NCBI GenBank assembly: GCA_039881145.1 | Contig: JAYKKI010000029.1 | Location: 27,446,001-27,510,000, forward strand | Reading direction: 5' to 3' | DNA from: Druceiella hillmani | Taxonomy: Eukaryota; Arthropoda; Insecta; Lepidoptera; Hepialidae | Length of the DNA stretch: 64,000 bases | Shown here: in pieces, positions 51,850 through 63,725 of the stretch | Numbering within the stretch: position 1 is the first letter of the stretch | Layout of the letters: each line of letters starts with the position of its first letter | Program-made: the position numbers and the translations under genes | The notes under the pieces: model-generated | The model's database searches: none | Seen by the model: only the letters and a program-made list of their open reading frames with translations | What the model was told of the DNA's origin: nothing

Positions 51850-52170
51850 AAGCACAAGTAGAACTCGCATTATAAGGGTTCCTGACTCATTAGACACTAT
51901 TACACAGGAGTAAAACATGATGTATATTTGAAAAACGTTAAGTTTTATGATAATTACTATAATTTCCCTGTCATCTTTAGATGACATTTTACCAACGCAG
52001 TTTTCTACATGATATTTGGCTCGGTAATTTCAGTAATAACAGGCACAATGCTATATTTTGGCATATTATTTAGAATATCTTTTTAAATTTCCAATTTAAA
52101 ATTATGAATAAAATTTTGTATTTCCTTCAATAAGTCCTTTGAAATAATATGTCACATATACATAAAAAAA
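51850..52170. repeat. Large dispersed repeat, copy C, left part
   Basis: It aligns with copy A from about 7594 to 7890. Anchors are CATTATAAGGGTTC (51869; A has CATTATAATGGTTC at 7600), ATATCTTTTTAAATTTCC (52074; A at 7799) and TTTTGTATTTCCTTC (52113; A has TTTTGTATTCTTC). The match stops where the Helentron-like insertion begins and resumes at about 53655. Confidence 0.7.
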
Positions 52171-52401
52171 GAGTGCGTGTACTTATGTACGCGCGTGAGA
52201 AGTTATACTTCTTTGGCATCATTAAAAAATAGTTTTTAATTGTATGCAAATAATAAATTACAATAAAATAATAAAAGGACTGGAAAAGAATAGTCAACAC
52301 AGTCAATAAAGTTCTGTTTAAATTTGAAAAATTAAATAAATAAATATTTATTTTCTTACATTAAGGGTAACATAAATTCTCTTATTATCCGAATGTTATT
52401 T

Positions 52402-52746
52402 TTAAATTATGTCCACTGCCATAGCATCTTCCGGTAATGACTGAATCGGAACTTCAGTTATCAGTGGCTTATGATAATTAAAATATGATACAAAAAGTCT
52501 TGTAATAACAGCGTTGAGATATCGTACAAATACAGCATCTATGGTAGTGCCATGTCGTGTTGTCGAAACCAGAGGATTATTATTCATGGCTAGATTCAAG
52601 TCATTTTGGAGGAAATCAATAAGTGGACGAGCATCTTCACGGGAAAAATTGACGTTGAAGTCCCCACTTAAAATTATCGGTAGCTTGTATTTTCCTCTAC
52701 CAAGATATTCTCCTCCAGCTGTTGTATATGGCCATAAAAGGATTGT
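52402..52746 (-). pseudogene. EEP-fold endonuclease fragment (C-terminal part)
   Basis: This 115-codon minus-strand frame has no stop until its end. In order it shows YLGRGKYKLPIIL, the catalytic SGDFNVN motif (about residue 34), ARPLIDFLQNDLNLAMNN, STTRHGTTIDAVF and SYFNYHKPL. GDFN, the TTIDAVF strand and the final histidine (SYHKP, where many relatives have SDHxP) are hallmarks of endonuclease/exonuclease/phosphatase domains found in retrotransposons and Helentrons. The N-terminal half with the first catalytic Glu is missing. The frame ends at stops where the AT-rich foldback begins (52744), suggesting truncation by that insertion. The reading frame is still clean, so decay is fairly recent. 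Confidence 0.75.
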
Positions 52747-53156
52747 TTATTATTGATTATTTAATATTTTAAAAGTAAATGAATAAATTTAATAATTTCA
52801 AAAATTGAATTTAAGTTAATTCATTTTCTGTATATAAATATATTTAATATTTTCAAAATAAAGAAATAAATTTTATAAAACATGTAATAAAAAATTTTTT
52901 GACAAAAATTAAAATTAAACATCAAATTAAAATATTCATTTTCAATATTTATTATTAAATTGAATAAATGAAAATAATAAATATTTATAAAAATAAATGA
53001 ACAAATTTAATGAAAACTTTTTATTAAAAATGAAAAGTGAATATTAAAGTAAGAAAATGATAACAATATTTAAAAAATGAATAAACTTAAATTCAATGAA
53101 TTTATTATTAAATTTATTTATTTACTTTTAAAATATTGAATAACCAATAATAAATA
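52744..53156. repeat. Very AT-rich foldback, arms about 85 bp
   Basis: The left arm (52745-52829) contains ATTTAATATTTTAAAAGTAA and TTGAATTTAAGTTAATTCAT. The right arm (53071-53155) is a reverse complement with about 85 percent identity by eye. The centre (about 52920-53000) holds a second, smaller inverted repeat. The tract is almost pure A and T, so part of the match could be compositional, but the shared order of longer words argues for a real foldback. It begins exactly where the endonuclease frame breaks. Confidence 0.65.
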
Positions 53157-53654
53157 TTTAACATTAATAATTTAATAATATTTAGTATTAATTATGTTAA
53201 ATAATAATATTTTAATTTATATCAATATAATACATACGGATAGATAACCTCAATTATATTGGAGCACTTGAAAAAGTCTATAAACATAATTTTTTCACTA
53301 ATATTTACGAATAGTAAATATATTAATCAAAATATTGAATTTAAATTACTACTGAATGTAATTTATCAGCACATATATAAATTGCACTTATATCAAACTA
53401 AAACACGTGTGTGAATGTAGACACTAGAAACATGTGGAAAATAAATACTATGAATATGAAAACAGTGAACAGAGGCGACGATTGTGCCAACTTGCGCGAC
53501 TAAAAGAGGTTCTATTTCTATTTTGTTGGTAGCTTTTATTTCGAGACTGCACCCGCTGCAACTTCATACTGTAACTTTTGTGTGACGAATCTTAAAATTT
53601 CACTCTCATCATTTTTTCATAACGCGCCTAAAGAAGTATAACTTCAATAAAAAA

Positions 53655-54310
53655 ATTATGTCCCTTGTTTATTCCATCTTTAATTCGTACATGAATACTT
53701 TTAAAAAGTTAGCTAACACAAAATGTGGAGAGTAATAATATGTATCACTATGCCAAATTTCTAAGTCACGCGATTTCTGTGAAAATCGGTTGTGAATACG
53801 GAAAAACATAAATATATTACCTGCTACATCTTTCGTAGTTGTAAGAACATGATGTATATTGCAAAAATTATGACATGTAGAATCATGGCTATAGTTTTCG
53901 CATAAACTTTGCGTAGGCTTCTGCAACCCGTATGTTTATTAAACTTTGAGGTTAAGTATTTCCAGAAATAAAGGAGAGGGGAGCATATTTTCGTTATATA
54001 TCTCTGAAGATTTAATACCAAAAACTATGAAAAATATTATATGATATTATGTAGAGGAATAAAAGAAAAATCGGAGTAATTAATATGTGCCCCATACAAG
54101 TTCGGGTTTTAGCCATGAAGATATGTGCGGATTAATATGCTTTGTTACTGTGCAACATTTTAAGTTTCTACGTCAAGTCGGATTTAGGTTTTTTACGGCA
54201 TTTTACGATTTCTAAGCAAAATGGCTCTAATGGACAACCAAGTGAGTGATCTTATAGCGGTTCCGTCTTTCTTTTTGAGGTACGGAACCATACAAATATC
54301 GATTTATGAA
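53655..54310. repeat. Large dispersed repeat, copy C, right part
   Basis: It aligns with copy B at about 62570-63120 and copy A at about 7920-8070. Anchors are AAAAAGTTAGCTA (53702; B 62599; A AAAAAGTTAAGCTAG), AAAATTATGACATGTAGA (53863; B AAAATTATGACATCTAGA), CTATAGTTTTCGC (53888; B CTATAGTTTTCCT) and TTTCTACGTCAAGT (54163; B 63014). The end carries GGTTCCGTCTTTCTTTTTGA and GGTACGGAACC, a dyad also seen in decayed form in copy B (63080-63110) and common in insect repeats. Confidence 0.75.
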
Positions 54311-55799
54311 AAATTTTAAGTATACTTCTTTCATTATTACGAGCAATTTTCTATTACAGCGAAGTAATCTGACATACTATCTTTTTATGATATCTGGCTA
54401 TTTAAAAAAAATTATGAATAGAAATCTAGTGGCAAAACAAGCGAAGCCAGGAAAAAAGGTTTTATCATCATAGATACAAACGGATATAATATAATTTATT
54501 AGAAGGAATCAAAAAGACAAACAGCGAAAAAATTTTAAAAATATATCTGAAATGAAAATTTTCCTGAAATATAACCTGAAATAAAAATTAAAACCTAAAC
54601 AGCAAAAAAGGCAACGTGGGAGTATTCTAAAATTAATATGGCAATATTCTAACTACTCGTATTTATGCAACTAAGTAGACGAAAAGAAAATAGACCTTAA
54701 TTAAAAAGAATTTTAAAGTACGTTTAATTGCTTACTAGTTGAATTCTAAAAATGACAAGTAGCTAAAAGGTCGGTGTATCTCGGTTAAAATTCACCGATA
54801 GAAATAAAATGTCTGTGTTCGGTAACGCAATATATATATATGTATATATATTTATATCAATTATGGTAGATTGAAATAATTTATTTTAATAATAAATTGT
54901 GTGACTGATTTAAAATGGATTTCAATAATATTTATTAGCTTACTTTATATTTTTCTGACGTTTGTCGCGCTTTCGTTTGTGTCGATAACGGAAAGGACCA
55001 AATAATATTTATTTTGTTTTGAAACTAAATAATTTTAATGCTTCGATTTTAAGATATTTCCTTTCAAAAATGTAATTGAACACCCACCAAAAATATCACA
55101 TTAAAAATCTGAAAATACGATAAAATATTAAAAGGCCATAACAAAACTTTTCAGTTGATATTACAATGTATACCTAGCCATTTACACTTCCCGATATTTT
55201 TTAAGCATTTCATACAATGAAATTTTATCATGGTTTTGAAACTGCTTGTACATAAAACTTATAAATCTTTGACTGCCTTTTCTGTTAACTTGTGTCAAAA
55301 TTATAGTTCTTCCAGGTTGCTTGTCTTTATCAGGCTGCTCTTTTCATTTTGCAAGTAAACCAAAGTTTGCAAGTTTGGAAAAGGTTTAATTATCTCCATT
55401 ATAATTTTAGTGCCTAAACTAAATGAGATCGACAAAGTTGTGAAAACTTTGGAACTGATTACATCCAATAAGTTAGAATTTATAAAATTATTAAGCAAGT
55501 GCGATGCAATTCTAGTCAGAAACATTTTATCCAATAGTGGTAAAATAAGGTGGAAGAATAAGCATTGTGATTTCACTTACATTAACAAGTCGGACTATAT
55601 TCACACTTATATTATTTTTATGATTATACAAGGTCAATAATGGGGGTTTATTTAGATGGCATTGAAATATTTCGTAGTATTCTATAAATTTAACGAAATA
55701 TTTTGTTGATTTTCGAGCATTTGAATACGAAATGCCATCTGATCTTTCTACACAATTTTCCACGTATGCTGAAATCTATCTAACGATCAGCGTAAATGT
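54311..55799. other. AT-rich DNA, no convincing gene
   Basis: Opposed frames at 55301-55576 (-) and 55410-55640 (+) are open for 91 and 76 codons. The plus one (KLNEIDKVVKTLELITSNK) looks helical but is unidentified. They lie directly downstream of the Gypsy relic on its strand and may be more of that element. A short (TA)n tract sits near 54829-54851. Confidence 0.35.
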
Positions 55800-56230
55800 T
55801 CAGTTAAAACCATACTAATGTAAACATGGTAAACATGGTCTAAATACTTTATCATTGCTCATATGATTCTCAAGAGTACAAATTCACTAGTGTTGTACTA
55901 TTATTTGGTTTCCAACAGATGTGTGAAGAAAATAGGTTTCTGTATGTTATTTTCTTGTTATGATAAGACTGCTCCTAATGTTATTTCGCTATCACCCGTT
56001 GTCAATAGAAACGGTTTGTTAAAATCTGGATACTTAAGAATTCATTCGCAATTAATAATTTCTTCCAGTTTATCTACTGCATCAAACATTTTCTGTCTAA
56101 TTTTATTGGGGTATTTTTATTTGAGCACATGTTTAATGGTTTTGACATATAAAACTATTAAAATACCTGTCAGTCTATCACAGCCGATTTTCTCAGAAAT
56201 TGTGCAACGTAGTAACTTGCAATTTATCAC
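55800..56230 (-). pseudogene. Ty3/Gypsy reverse transcriptase/RNase H relic
   Basis: The minus strand reads, in one frame with several stops, the RT-thumb to RNase H junction of Ty3/Gypsy polymerases. QKMFDAVDKLEEIIN is the usual AF.KLK..L block. It is followed by ILKYPDFNKPFLLTTGDSE and ITLGAVLS (normally D(A)S...GAVLSQ, here Gly-Asp-Ser), then QKPIFFTHLL and a degraded Y.TSE.. .L block. At least five in-frame stops make it non-functional. No YxDD palm motif, integrase or LTR was found nearby, so this is an isolated fragment. The plus strand is open for 142 codons over the same bases (55863-56291), but that is a shadow. Confidence 0.8.
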
Positions 56231-57265
56231 GGTAAACATTTTATTAACCCACAAATTTTGCACTAGCAAATTTTTAAATATATTCACATAGGGATTAAAG
56301 AGTTCATTACCAATTAAAAGGACGCTGATGGTACGAAGATTTTTGCTTTTGGATTTGAATTATTAATTGGAATACCAACTTGTATGTAGTTTGATTTAGT
56401 AGTAAAGATTTTAGGTATGTACTTATTTCCATGATAAATTGTTTTAAAGTATTGAAACTGAGATTTTTTTTAAACTTTAAAGCTAATGGTTACAAAAATC
56501 TTTTAAATATATATAAAGTAAATCAATTTTGACACCCGATATTTAAATAAAAATAAGTAATTTAACATAAATATTATAAGATAGGTAAAAGAATAGGAGT
56601 TTGAATGCACTTATCACATAAACAACATGTGCATTTTAATTCTAGGTCTGCACTTGAAAATCGAAGTTCACGAATGGTAATTACTTTAATCAAAATCTTA
56701 GCAAGCAAGTCAGATCCTGCGTTCTGCGCCAGTTAAATGTCAAGTCGTGGTATAAAATAAAAAAAACATATTTTATTTCTTGACATATAATTACTACAAT
56801 AAACAAATATAATAACGCTTGCGGCGGCTTCCCTTGAAGTCGTCTTTTGTTGTGTCAGCTTCGGGTATTGTAATGCTGCAGTGGTTGAAGACGTCTCATG
56901 TCTGTATTCATTAGCACTGAAGAAATCGTTGATATTTGTGCTATGCTATAATATTATATATACTATAATATTTTTAAAGATCCGTGTTATGCGACAGTAG
57001 ATACTGAAGACAGATTTAAACCCAGATTAAAAATATCAAATCTTGCTTAAACTAATTCCATATTATTTGTTACTTCTTTCTTCTCACTTCTTTCATCTTC
57101 ATTCAAAATATTTAGTTATGTGTCATATATACCTTGTTAAAAATGCCTTTAAGTTTCATTATTTTTTGTAAGTCATCACGCAACTTGATCTTGGAAGAAA
57201 TAAAAATAATGTAAAATTCTAAGGAAATTTCGAGAGTTCTTCTTCTTTACGTTGATTGGCAGTCA
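56231..57265. other. AT-rich DNA, no gene seen
   Basis: A G+C-richer patch near 56820-56900 (GCGGCGGCTTCCC, GTCGTCTTTTG) has no coding frame. Confidence 0.45.
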
Positions 57266-58998
57266 AGCGTTTTGCTTTGACACATTTTCGCCTAATTTTC
57301 GTTCTACAACTTTAATAGCCAAAAGCATTAGAGTGTTTTATCCACGCTCGCTTTGTTACCTTAACACTTCAACATGATTTCAAAAATAGTTGTAAAAGTC
57401 CAAGATAATATATATTTAGCTAAAAATAACACTCCAGCACCAAACTTGTATTTCCTTATATCAGCAGTGGTTTCAATTAATTAATTTTAAAATCCTATTA
57501 ACTTGCTTAAAGTCTTTGACTGTCTGTAACTCAAGGAAGGAATCTTTCTCCACCACCCGTTTCAGTATTCCTTTCTGTGTTATTAACAGTGCAAATGAAT
57601 ATAACTATTTGACAGTATTTACCACCTTTCTGCTCATGACTTAAAATTATATATCCCCACTGCTACACATTCTATAATAATTGTCATCGACCTTTCCGAT
57701 GAAGACAATTAATCAGTTAAATCAAAAATTAGTATTTAAATTATAAGATTATTTCTCAACCCAAAACGATTGTAGTCAAAGACTATAAATCGTGAAAAAA
57801 ACATTTTTGTAAAACTTAGTTACTAGATTTTTCATATACACCATTACATAGCACGGCAATATCATTCCCTCAAACTATTCAAAGTTAGGCTTATTGACCG
57901 ATCAAAAATTAAGCCTTTAAATGGGAGCACATTACTGATGGGTTACTTTTTGTCCAGCTCAAAAATTGACTCAAAGTCTTGAATTAAGTACTATCTTGAG
58001 CAGCTTAACAGTGAAAAAAATAAATCGAGAGATGCATTGTGATGAAAATTTAGAAATTTAGAATTTCATAGGGTTTGATCGCAAATATACATATCAACAT
58101 GAAGTATGGCAGTTCATTACTACCGTTTCCCCTCTAATGAGTAGACACATGAATATATAAAGACATATCTAATCAATGTATGAAATCATGGAAGTAAAAT
58201 CCAACTGGAGAGCGGTATTACCGTCCACATATACAAGTGGGTTACCAGACCGTAAATAGCGAGAATGTTACGTATACGTTTACTTCGTCTAGTTCACTTA
58301 TCGATAAATGTTTTCTTAGTATAAGCTTTAGCACCTCAAATTTTACTATTTTAATTTTAGAATTTCCGAAAGATTTTTATAGGCATCCACAATCTTTTTT
58401 GCATAAAAAAGTATTGACAACTATTTTTGTAACTATTTAAGTGGGATAAAAAGACACTTTTCTGCAATTCTTTCATATTTTAATGTCAATTTACCCTTTG
58501 TAAATAAAATTGTTTGCATTGTTTTTTTAAATATTACAAAATTAGCATAGGAAAAGAGCTGTTATGCATAGGAATACGTATGATATGCATTTTAAATAAA
58601 CTACTGAAACCTTCAGTGAAAAAATATAATAAACTTGAATTCTCAGAAACGTAATTTTGTTAGGCCTTTATTACTAAACACTCCGAAGCGGTCATATTTA
58701 CTTTTTTTAAGATTGAATATATTTTTGTATTTTGAGAATTTTGAAACTGTTGACCAGTACATTTTTTTTTCAAATAGTGTTAATTTTTAAGAAAATAAAA
58801 GAATATGACAGACTTTCGGAGCTGATTTTTGAAATTGACTTACGAAGTTGACATCGTTCGAGAATATTCTCTTTGAAAGTGAATAATCAAGCATAGTTTA
58901 CTTAAAAATATTATCTCCATTGTTTCTATCTTCTAGTAGATTCGATTAACAATTTGCTCGTGGATAAATTATTAGCGGATAAACAATATTTGAAAATA

Positions 58999-60760
58999 AT
59001 AAACATATTATAGTATAATGAAATGAGATCATTTGTTAAAGTATTTTCTGTTTTTGTTTCTAGGTGTAATTTGCCATTTCGCGAACTTTGAAAACTTGGT
59101 TCAGGAATTTATCTGAAGGTTATTCAGGAAACGGCTCTTAGCGTATTTTATATCTTCAACGTGGTTGCAATGAACGCTTGGATAATTTATATAGAAGAAA
59201 AAAAAATCTCTGCACAATTTTATCCAAAAGGAAAATCACTTCAGTTAAACGTGAACTGTTTTATCAGCGTCTGTTTTTTATAATGAATCAGTCTGCCATT
59301 GCAAGAGATAGAGTAATACAAATAATAACACAATTTCAAGTTAATGTATATGCAATATAAAATAATTGATCGATGCGCCGTTGCAAAGAGGAATATGTGA
59401 AAAAATACCTCGGAAGAGTGGACAAGATCATTATGTATTTGATTTTTTTTACTTTTTAGTATTCTTATCACTGTTTCATCTAAACTTCATTCCAAAAACA
59501 ATCAGGTCATTATAGTTAGCATATCCCATGTTTCTCTTTTTCTTTTTATTTCATAAAGTATAGTCAATAGAAGCCACATTATACTAGCAGTCAAATTCAC
59601 CGATTGGGCATGTTTTAATATATATGAAGTCCTAATGTTATCCTTATTTTTTCTAAAGACGTTCTGAATTTTTAATTTTTTTTAACTATATCACGTACTT
59701 TAATAGTGTTAATAACAAATATGTCGTCCTTATCGGGAAACCTCTTACTTTTACAGAGTATAGCTTTCTAGTTTTAGTGAATAGAGTGCGACGCTAATAA
59801 CATTTATACCGTTTGAGATAAGGAGGGACCCGACAATGATATTTATGATACTTCGGACTAGATATAATTAAATCTATTTCTACCTAATTATGCGATAATT
59901 TCGTTATAGAATATAAAATGACTTTCCTAAATCGAATTTCAATTAGTTATTAGAGAATATTATTATGAAATATCGGTTAGTGCAAAGGTGAAGATATTGC
60001 AATCTATTTTAAAATTTTAATAGCTACATTTATAAAAAAGATTATACCAATAAACCTTTAAACTTAATTAGTATTTTGCCACTTTGAAACATGTGGTTAA
60101 CTTCGAGCGAGAAGATTAAATAAACCGTAACATTGATAATCTTACAAATTTAGTTATTTGTTCGATATTCTTGAACAAAACCAATGAGATTATGATTTAA
60201 GAAACAAATAATGTTACTTTTATTAATAATATAAGAGAAACAACGTTTTTTCCCTATTTTACAATGTTTCATCTTTCTATGATTAGTTTGTTTTTTTCTA
60301 CATATATACTCTCACAAAATATAAAAATGTATTTTTCTTTTAAGTCTCCTAAGTTATTGACATCACATTTTGTTTAATTTATAAAGAAATATAATAACAA
60401 GGATCATATTTTTATTTTCAAGTCCCAAAACTTTAAGATTTATTACTAGCATTTTTTTTTGTACTTCTCGTGTTATAAAACTTGTTTAATGAATGTCGAT
60501 AAATAAAATAATTATTTTTTTCAATAATTGTATACAATCAATATCATAATTAACACATTTTTCCGATATAAATCTTAGAATATATTTGTAGAAAATGCAA
60601 CTGAAAGCAACCTTTATAAAATTCCTTTTTTTTTTACATTCATTCACAATACAGTGAGTAAAATAAAATTGAACGATATTGGCAGTCATAAGTATATATT
60701 TCCGAATTTATTTATTCTATTGCAGTGGTAAAGAAATGCGTTCTTTCATTGTTTTGATAG
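58999..60760. other. Segment of copy B absent from copy A
   Basis: The copies align up to about 58990 (A: 6483) and resume at about 60800 (A: 6722), so B carries about 1.7 kb that A lacks. It is AT-rich and contains no recognised coding frame (60-76 codons at most) and no clear terminal repeats. It is either an insertion in B or a deletion in A. Confidence 0.5.
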
Positions 60761-62105
60761 TTTTTATTGAATTATAATTATTTTTATAAAGATACGTGAA
60801 TGCTTTTTGATTTATTTGACGACGAGGATCTCAAACAGATAGCCATACTTCCAGGTAACTGTTTTTCTAATCGTAACTGAATAGAAAGAGAGTTACAGTG
60901 ATACAGTAACGGATTTCTCTCTCTCAGTTATAATTTATAAGAAATGCACAGGAAGAGATAACATTCCTATATGATTAGCCATTTCAAAATTAATATATAT
61001 TTTTTCGTATTTTATTCTGCCGAGGATTTCTTCATAATTAACACAAGGTCGAATTTAAGGTACAACCTCTGTGATATTTAAAAAGTCATATTTAAATTAA
61101 ATTTTATAAAATAAATTTTCACATGTTTTCAAGTAACTTTATGATTTAAAATATTATGAACGCAAAATTTCTGATGATAATAATATTTATAAATATGATG
61201 ATACAAACAGAAGATGACCAATGGAGCTCCTAACTGACTTATCATATATTCGCATTATTTAAGCGCGTTTGAATTATATCAATTTGCCATTTCGTCACTA
61301 ATAACTATTTCAAATACGACTATAAGTAAGCCTCGGTTGTGTGTAGAATATTTTTGTACCTAAAGACGTTCACAATGAAAGGCTTAATATACTCCTCAAA
61401 AATGTCTACACTTATTTTACGCGCATTCTATGCTTATATCATCTAGGAAGCTGACGTTCAATAAAACCTGTTAAATATACAGCTCTACCGAAATAGTCTA
61501 AAAGATACATATTACATGGGATACTTACGCAGATATTTAATGAGAGTTGTGCCACTCGTCTGTCTGCACCTATGCCAATATCAATGACATAGGATGTCAG
61601 AAAATTTCATGCTACATTATGTTTTAAATTTAACGTTACACGGTAACGGTAGTAGGCGCACTCTATTGAATCAAGTTATTGCCTCCGCACAGGAACGTCT
61701 GTAGAGATCGACAGTTATGTGTTCCATATTTAAGGCAATAAAATGAAGTGAGCAGAAACGAAGAAGAGTAAATTATTGAAAAACGAAAAATTTAATGTAA
61801 AAATATGGCCAATTAAAACAATCAGTCTAAGTAACTTTCATTAAGGGGTTGTCAGGTAGTGACAAGATTAAAAAATAATAAATCACCAGAAAAACAGAGT
61901 AATGTGTTTATAAGAAACAGAAAGCAAAAGCGGAAAATTTACTTTTCCTTTTTTTTACTTTTCTTTTCCCAATTTTGGTTTTACTTCTTTTCTTTGTGTT
62001 ATGTTTCCAATGGTTACTATGGGTAACTCTAGTCGCTATGGGTAATTAATGTGTATGTTTTTATGTCTGCATATAATACCTGAATATTATTATCTATTGT
62101 GTATG

Positions 62106-62107
<2 letters not shown>

Positions 62108-62167
<60 letters not shown>

Positions 62168-62258
62168 CTATGTGTGTATATGTATGTGTGTATGTAAACA
62201 TGTGTGTGTATATATGTATGTATGAGCATATATTTATGTATGTATGTATGTGTGTATC
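62108..62258. repeat. Compound (TA)n/(CA)n/(TATG)n microsatellite
   Basis: About 48 bp of TA, then ACACACACAC, then mixed TGTG, TATG and TGTA units. It lies inside copy B and is absent from copies A and C. The two open frames over it are artefacts. Confidence 0.95.
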
Positions 62259-63725
62259 AACAGGTGCTAGCTGTAAACCGGCCGTGTCGGTGATGCTTAT
62301 AGCATAACTGCACAAGTCGAGCTAATTATCTTTTTGTGGATAAAACATTGAAAAATTTTAAATTAAGGCGTGTAACTTAATTTTTATTCTGTCATTGGGT
62401 TTAAGAAAATTTCTGTACATGTCTTTTACTTTATCTGTTGTATTTTATATTCACAAATAAATAATATTATTATTATTAATTTTAATATTATTATATTCTT
62501 CATAACAAACTCTCTCAGGTGAGACCACATAAAAGTTAAGAAAGCATTTTAGACCTATATTTACCCCGCTTTTTAATTTTTATATGAATATTGTTAAAAA
62601 GTTAGCTAGTGTAAAATATGTGAATCCAATGGATGTTTTAACTTGCCCAATTTCAAGTTTCCACTTCGCATGGTATCCGAAAAAAAATCGTTGTAAATAT
62701 ATGAAACCGTAAATATGTTGCTTACTATATCTCTGAGAAAGATAAAAATATATTTAAAAAATTATGACATCTAGAGTTATCGCTATAGTTTTCCTACATC
62801 CATTGCGTGGATCTCAAAAATCCATATTGTATTTAATTGTACGTTAAAATCGTAAAATGACACTAAAATATTTTTGATACGTATAACTAGCTCTTTCAAA
62901 TAATACCATACTAGATAAGAATTATACAAAAACAATTTTAGTTTTTAGTTTGTCCCCTCCCTAAAATTTCCCAATAAATATTTTTGACCTACCTTTATTA
63001 CTGCGCAAAATTTCAAATTTCTACGTCAAGTAGTTTCTGAAAAGAAACGGCTGTGACAGATGGATGGATAGGATTTTATGGTTTCCGTTTTTTCCTTTTG
63101 AAGGACGAAAACCTAAAAGCTAGTTTTTATTTAATTTCAATTGATATTAAAATATATAATAATTAAGATAGTAAATATATTAAAATATTAAGTACAATTA
63201 ATTTTTTTTCATTTTATTGTGATTCGTACGATTTCTGCTAAGACAATGTAAGAAAATTATTTTCAGGCAATAATATTGTACATTGTTACATTTTATACAA
63301 TTATTATCTTCCCGATTTTGTTATTTAACAGGAATTTTAAAACCAAAATCTTTTCTACCTTTTACTTTTTTTATTATCAAGAAAATAATAAACTTGTAAG
63401 TTCCGTGAATAGGCCGTACATGGTTTTGAGAGTTTATTTTTAGCAGAAGCTACACGCTTGAACTTTAAATATTTGTAACTTTCTTATATTATTATATAAC
63501 AATATGTTCTTAAAGGTGTGTTATAAAAGGACATTTAGCGGCCAGCAAGCATAAATCTCTGTTCCTGACCTCGGGGATAATTTTTTCAGAAGAGCACTTC
63601 CTTCTGAAGTTCAATCGGTCGGGTCGTACATATTTTTCTTCTTTCTTATGGTTCTAATTAAAATAATGTTATGAAATTCTATATTTCGTTTCCATAATTA
63701 TCAAGAGTATGATAATTTTGATCTT

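Larger units (their letters stand above)
52171..53645 (-). mobile_element. Helentron-like (Helitron-related) remnant, about 1.5 kb
   Basis: The segment is bounded by an inverted terminal motif: AGAAGTTATACTTCTTTGGC at 52198-52217 and, on the other side, GCGCCTAAAGAAGTATAACT at 53624-53643 continuing TC. The left end continues outward as a GTGCGTGTACTTATGTACGC string (52174-52193). Between them lie an EEP-endonuclease fragment on the minus strand and an AT-rich foldback. Helentrons are known to carry an EEP-type endonuclease beside Rep/helicase and to have short asymmetric inverted ends, which is why I favour that class; the Rep and helicase parts are absent. The element interrupts copy C of the large repeat. 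A LINE-derived fragment is the main alternative. Confidence 0.55.
57266..63725. repeat. Large dispersed repeat, copy B
   Basis: It is collinear with copy A throughout and longer mainly because of extra segments at about 58999-60760, 61060-61500 and 63120-63530. The clearest shared stretch is 61510-61740 against 7055-7260: CATGGGATA, GTCTGCACCT, TGTC.GAAAATTTCATG, GTTGCCTCCGCA, GGAACGTCTG against GGTACGTCTG, then AATAAAATGAAG against AATATAATGAAG. The frame at 58237-58440 sits opposite that at 5715-5927 in copy A, but the two peptides do not match, so neither is a conserved gene. Copy B holds an internal direct repeat: the motif AATTTCAAGTTTCCACTTCG (62655) recurs as AATTTCAAATTTCTACGTCA (63008). 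Confidence 0.85.

Noticed and set aside
55863..56291. 142-codon plus-strand open frame, the longest in the window
   Set aside because: The opposite strand carries a clear Ty3/Gypsy RT-RNase H relic; the plus-strand peptide is its shadow.
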